This document shows, piece by piece, positions 35,049 to 35,639 of a stretch of 35,639 nucleotides of DNA. Source of the DNA: Porphyromonas sp. oral taxon 278 str. W7784 (lineage in GTDB: Bacteria; Bacteroidota; Bacteroidia; Bacteroidales; Porphyromonadaceae). The stretch lies in the NCBI RefSeq assembly GCF_000467855.2, contig NZ_KI259230.1:168756-204394 (forward strand), given 5' to 3'. The notes under the pieces are model-generated. The model did not search any database. It had not been told where the DNA came from and saw only the letters and a program-made list of their open reading frames with translations. Made by a program: the position numbers and the translations under genes. How positions within the stretch are numbered: the first letter of the stretch is position 1; each line of letters starts with the position of its first letter.

Positions 35049-35134
35049 CGACCCACGGTAGGTCGCCGAAAAAACTACTGAGTAGGTCGTGATGCGACCT
35101 ACCGTGGGTCGGTCGGGCGACCTACAGTAGGTTT
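35049..35134 (+). repeat. Four-palindrome intergenic element, copy R6
   Basis: Palindromes lie at 35049-35065, about 35074-35089 (changed to CTACTGAGTAG, still a palindrome), 35095-35111 and 35118-35134. It is 1,303-1,304 bp from copy R5 and part of the same duplication, pointing at the gene start at 35374. 35135-35275 holds nothing else recognisable. Confidence 0.93.
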
Positions 35135-35275
35135 TTTTCGACCCCTTCTGTGCTACCCCTCGGAAACCCACTCGGGGAGCGACTTTCCAGCATCCCAACG
35201 ATCCCGCATTTTTCACCCCTATTTGGGGAAGAAAAACGTCTCCTCCTCTGGCCTCATCTTCTACCGAGAAATCCC

Positions 35276-35283
35276 TACCTTTG
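35276..35283 (+). promoter_or_regulatory. -7 promoter box of secreted protein gene, copy 2
   Basis: TACCTTTG lies 90 bp upstream of ATG 35374, in the block 35229-35337 that is identical to 33925-34033. Confidence 0.6.
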
Positions 35284-35373
35284 AAGGGAGGAGCATGAGG
35301 CCATATAGCAGAGCCTTTCGCCTCCTTCGCCCAGAGATACTAGCTACCTAACACTAACGCAACATCAGAACCT

Positions 35374-35639
35374 ATGAGAACGCTATCTTCACAGCTCCTT
35401 CGGTATGGGCTCGTTTTGCTTTGCCTGCTCTTCGCTGGGAGCGCTGCAGTATTCGCTCAGCGGAAGAAGCCACGGGTCGTCCTGCCCGACACCGTCTACT
35501 TGCTCGATCACTATGCCCGAAGTCCGCACTGGGTTCGTCCCGCTCCTCGGAAGAAGACGCAGGCAGAGCCCCGAGCCACAGGTGCTGTGCCCCCGAAGAA
35601 CTACGGCTGGGAGTTCCTAGCTCCAGCCTGGCGTGGAGT
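35374..35639 (+). CDS. Secreted protein of unknown function, tandem copy 2 (cut by window end)
   Basis: The first 88 codons of a second copy of the gene at 34070. The signal peptide is slightly changed (ends AAVFA, then QRKKPRVV), and DTVYLLDHYARSPHWVRPAP and KNYGWEFLAPAWRG are identical. The ATG corresponds to 34070, and the in-frame ATG at 34076 is ACG here. The frame is open to the end of the window, so nothing suggests a broken copy. Confidence 0.85.
   Translation, partial: MRTLSSQLLRYGLVLLCLLFAGSAAVFAQRKKPRVVLPDTVYLLDHYARSPHWVRPAPRKKTQAEPRATGAVPPKNYGWEFLAPAWRG

Noticed and set aside
33516-35639. Transposon origin of the 1.3-kb tandem duplication
   Set aside because: No transposase, terminal inverted repeats or target duplication seen; the shared four-palindrome element at both ends is enough for duplication by recombination.

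Overview
The window reads as chromosomal DNA of a Bacteroidales bacterium, most likely a Porphyromonas-type species. The promoters have the Bacteroidetes form (TTTG or TTG, 19-20 bp spacer, TAnnTTTG), Shine-Dalgarno sites are weak or absent, and several gene sets are typical of the order: cdsA-ftsH, hpt-adk-obg, ftsX-DUF3098-uppP-truB-queA-folK, and a CbiJ/CbiD fusion. The species cannot be named from the sequence alone. No phage, integrase, transposase or CRISPR was seen.

Layout. 1-1062: end of an interspersed repeat, a GIN-domain lipoprotein and a two-way terminator. 1084-5508 (minus): ftsH, cdsA and a family 10 glycosylhydrolase-like lipoprotein, read from a promoter about 350 nt upstream of ftsH. 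6102-6832: a small lipoprotein and tRNA-Ser(GGA). 7085-12686: a YjjG-like HAD phosphatase (minus), then a DEDDh exonuclease, typA/bipA, an SLC1-type symporter and a second HAD phosphatase (plus). 12904-13351: an array of about 19 different palindromes in a 22-bp register. 13380-14864: a GH20-like hexosaminidase (minus). 15072-17805 (minus): tRNA-Thr(TGT), obg, adk and hpt. 18272-19198: an EamA exporter (plus). 19290-23246 (minus): a TPR protein and gyrA. 23714-25360 (minus): a large lipoprotein and a 66-residue acidic peptide. 25965-33515 (minus): a tight nine-gene operon from ftsX to cbiB. 34070-35639 (plus): two tandem copies of a gene for a secreted protein of unknown function, the second cut by the window end.

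The genes are mainly housekeeping: membrane lipid and peptidoglycan carrier metabolism (cdsA, uppP), proteolysis (ftsH), division (ftsX), translation and tRNA modification (typA, obg, truB, queA, tRNAs), purine salvage and nucleotide balance (hpt, adk), folate (folK), cobalamin (cbiJ-cbiD, cbiB), topology (gyrA) and envelope lipoproteins.

The most unusual content is non-coding. First, an oriented element of about 86-89 bp, made of four 16-17-bp palindromes related to CGACCTACNGTAGGTCG, occurs seven times (one copy cut by the window start), always between genes and usually 130-430 bp upstream of a start codon. Second, the 22-bp-register palindrome array at 12.9-13.35 kb keeps dyad symmetry while its core sequence changes from unit to unit. 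Third, the repeat element, promoter and gene at 33.7-35.6 kb are duplicated together. These three are the best candidates for something undescribed.
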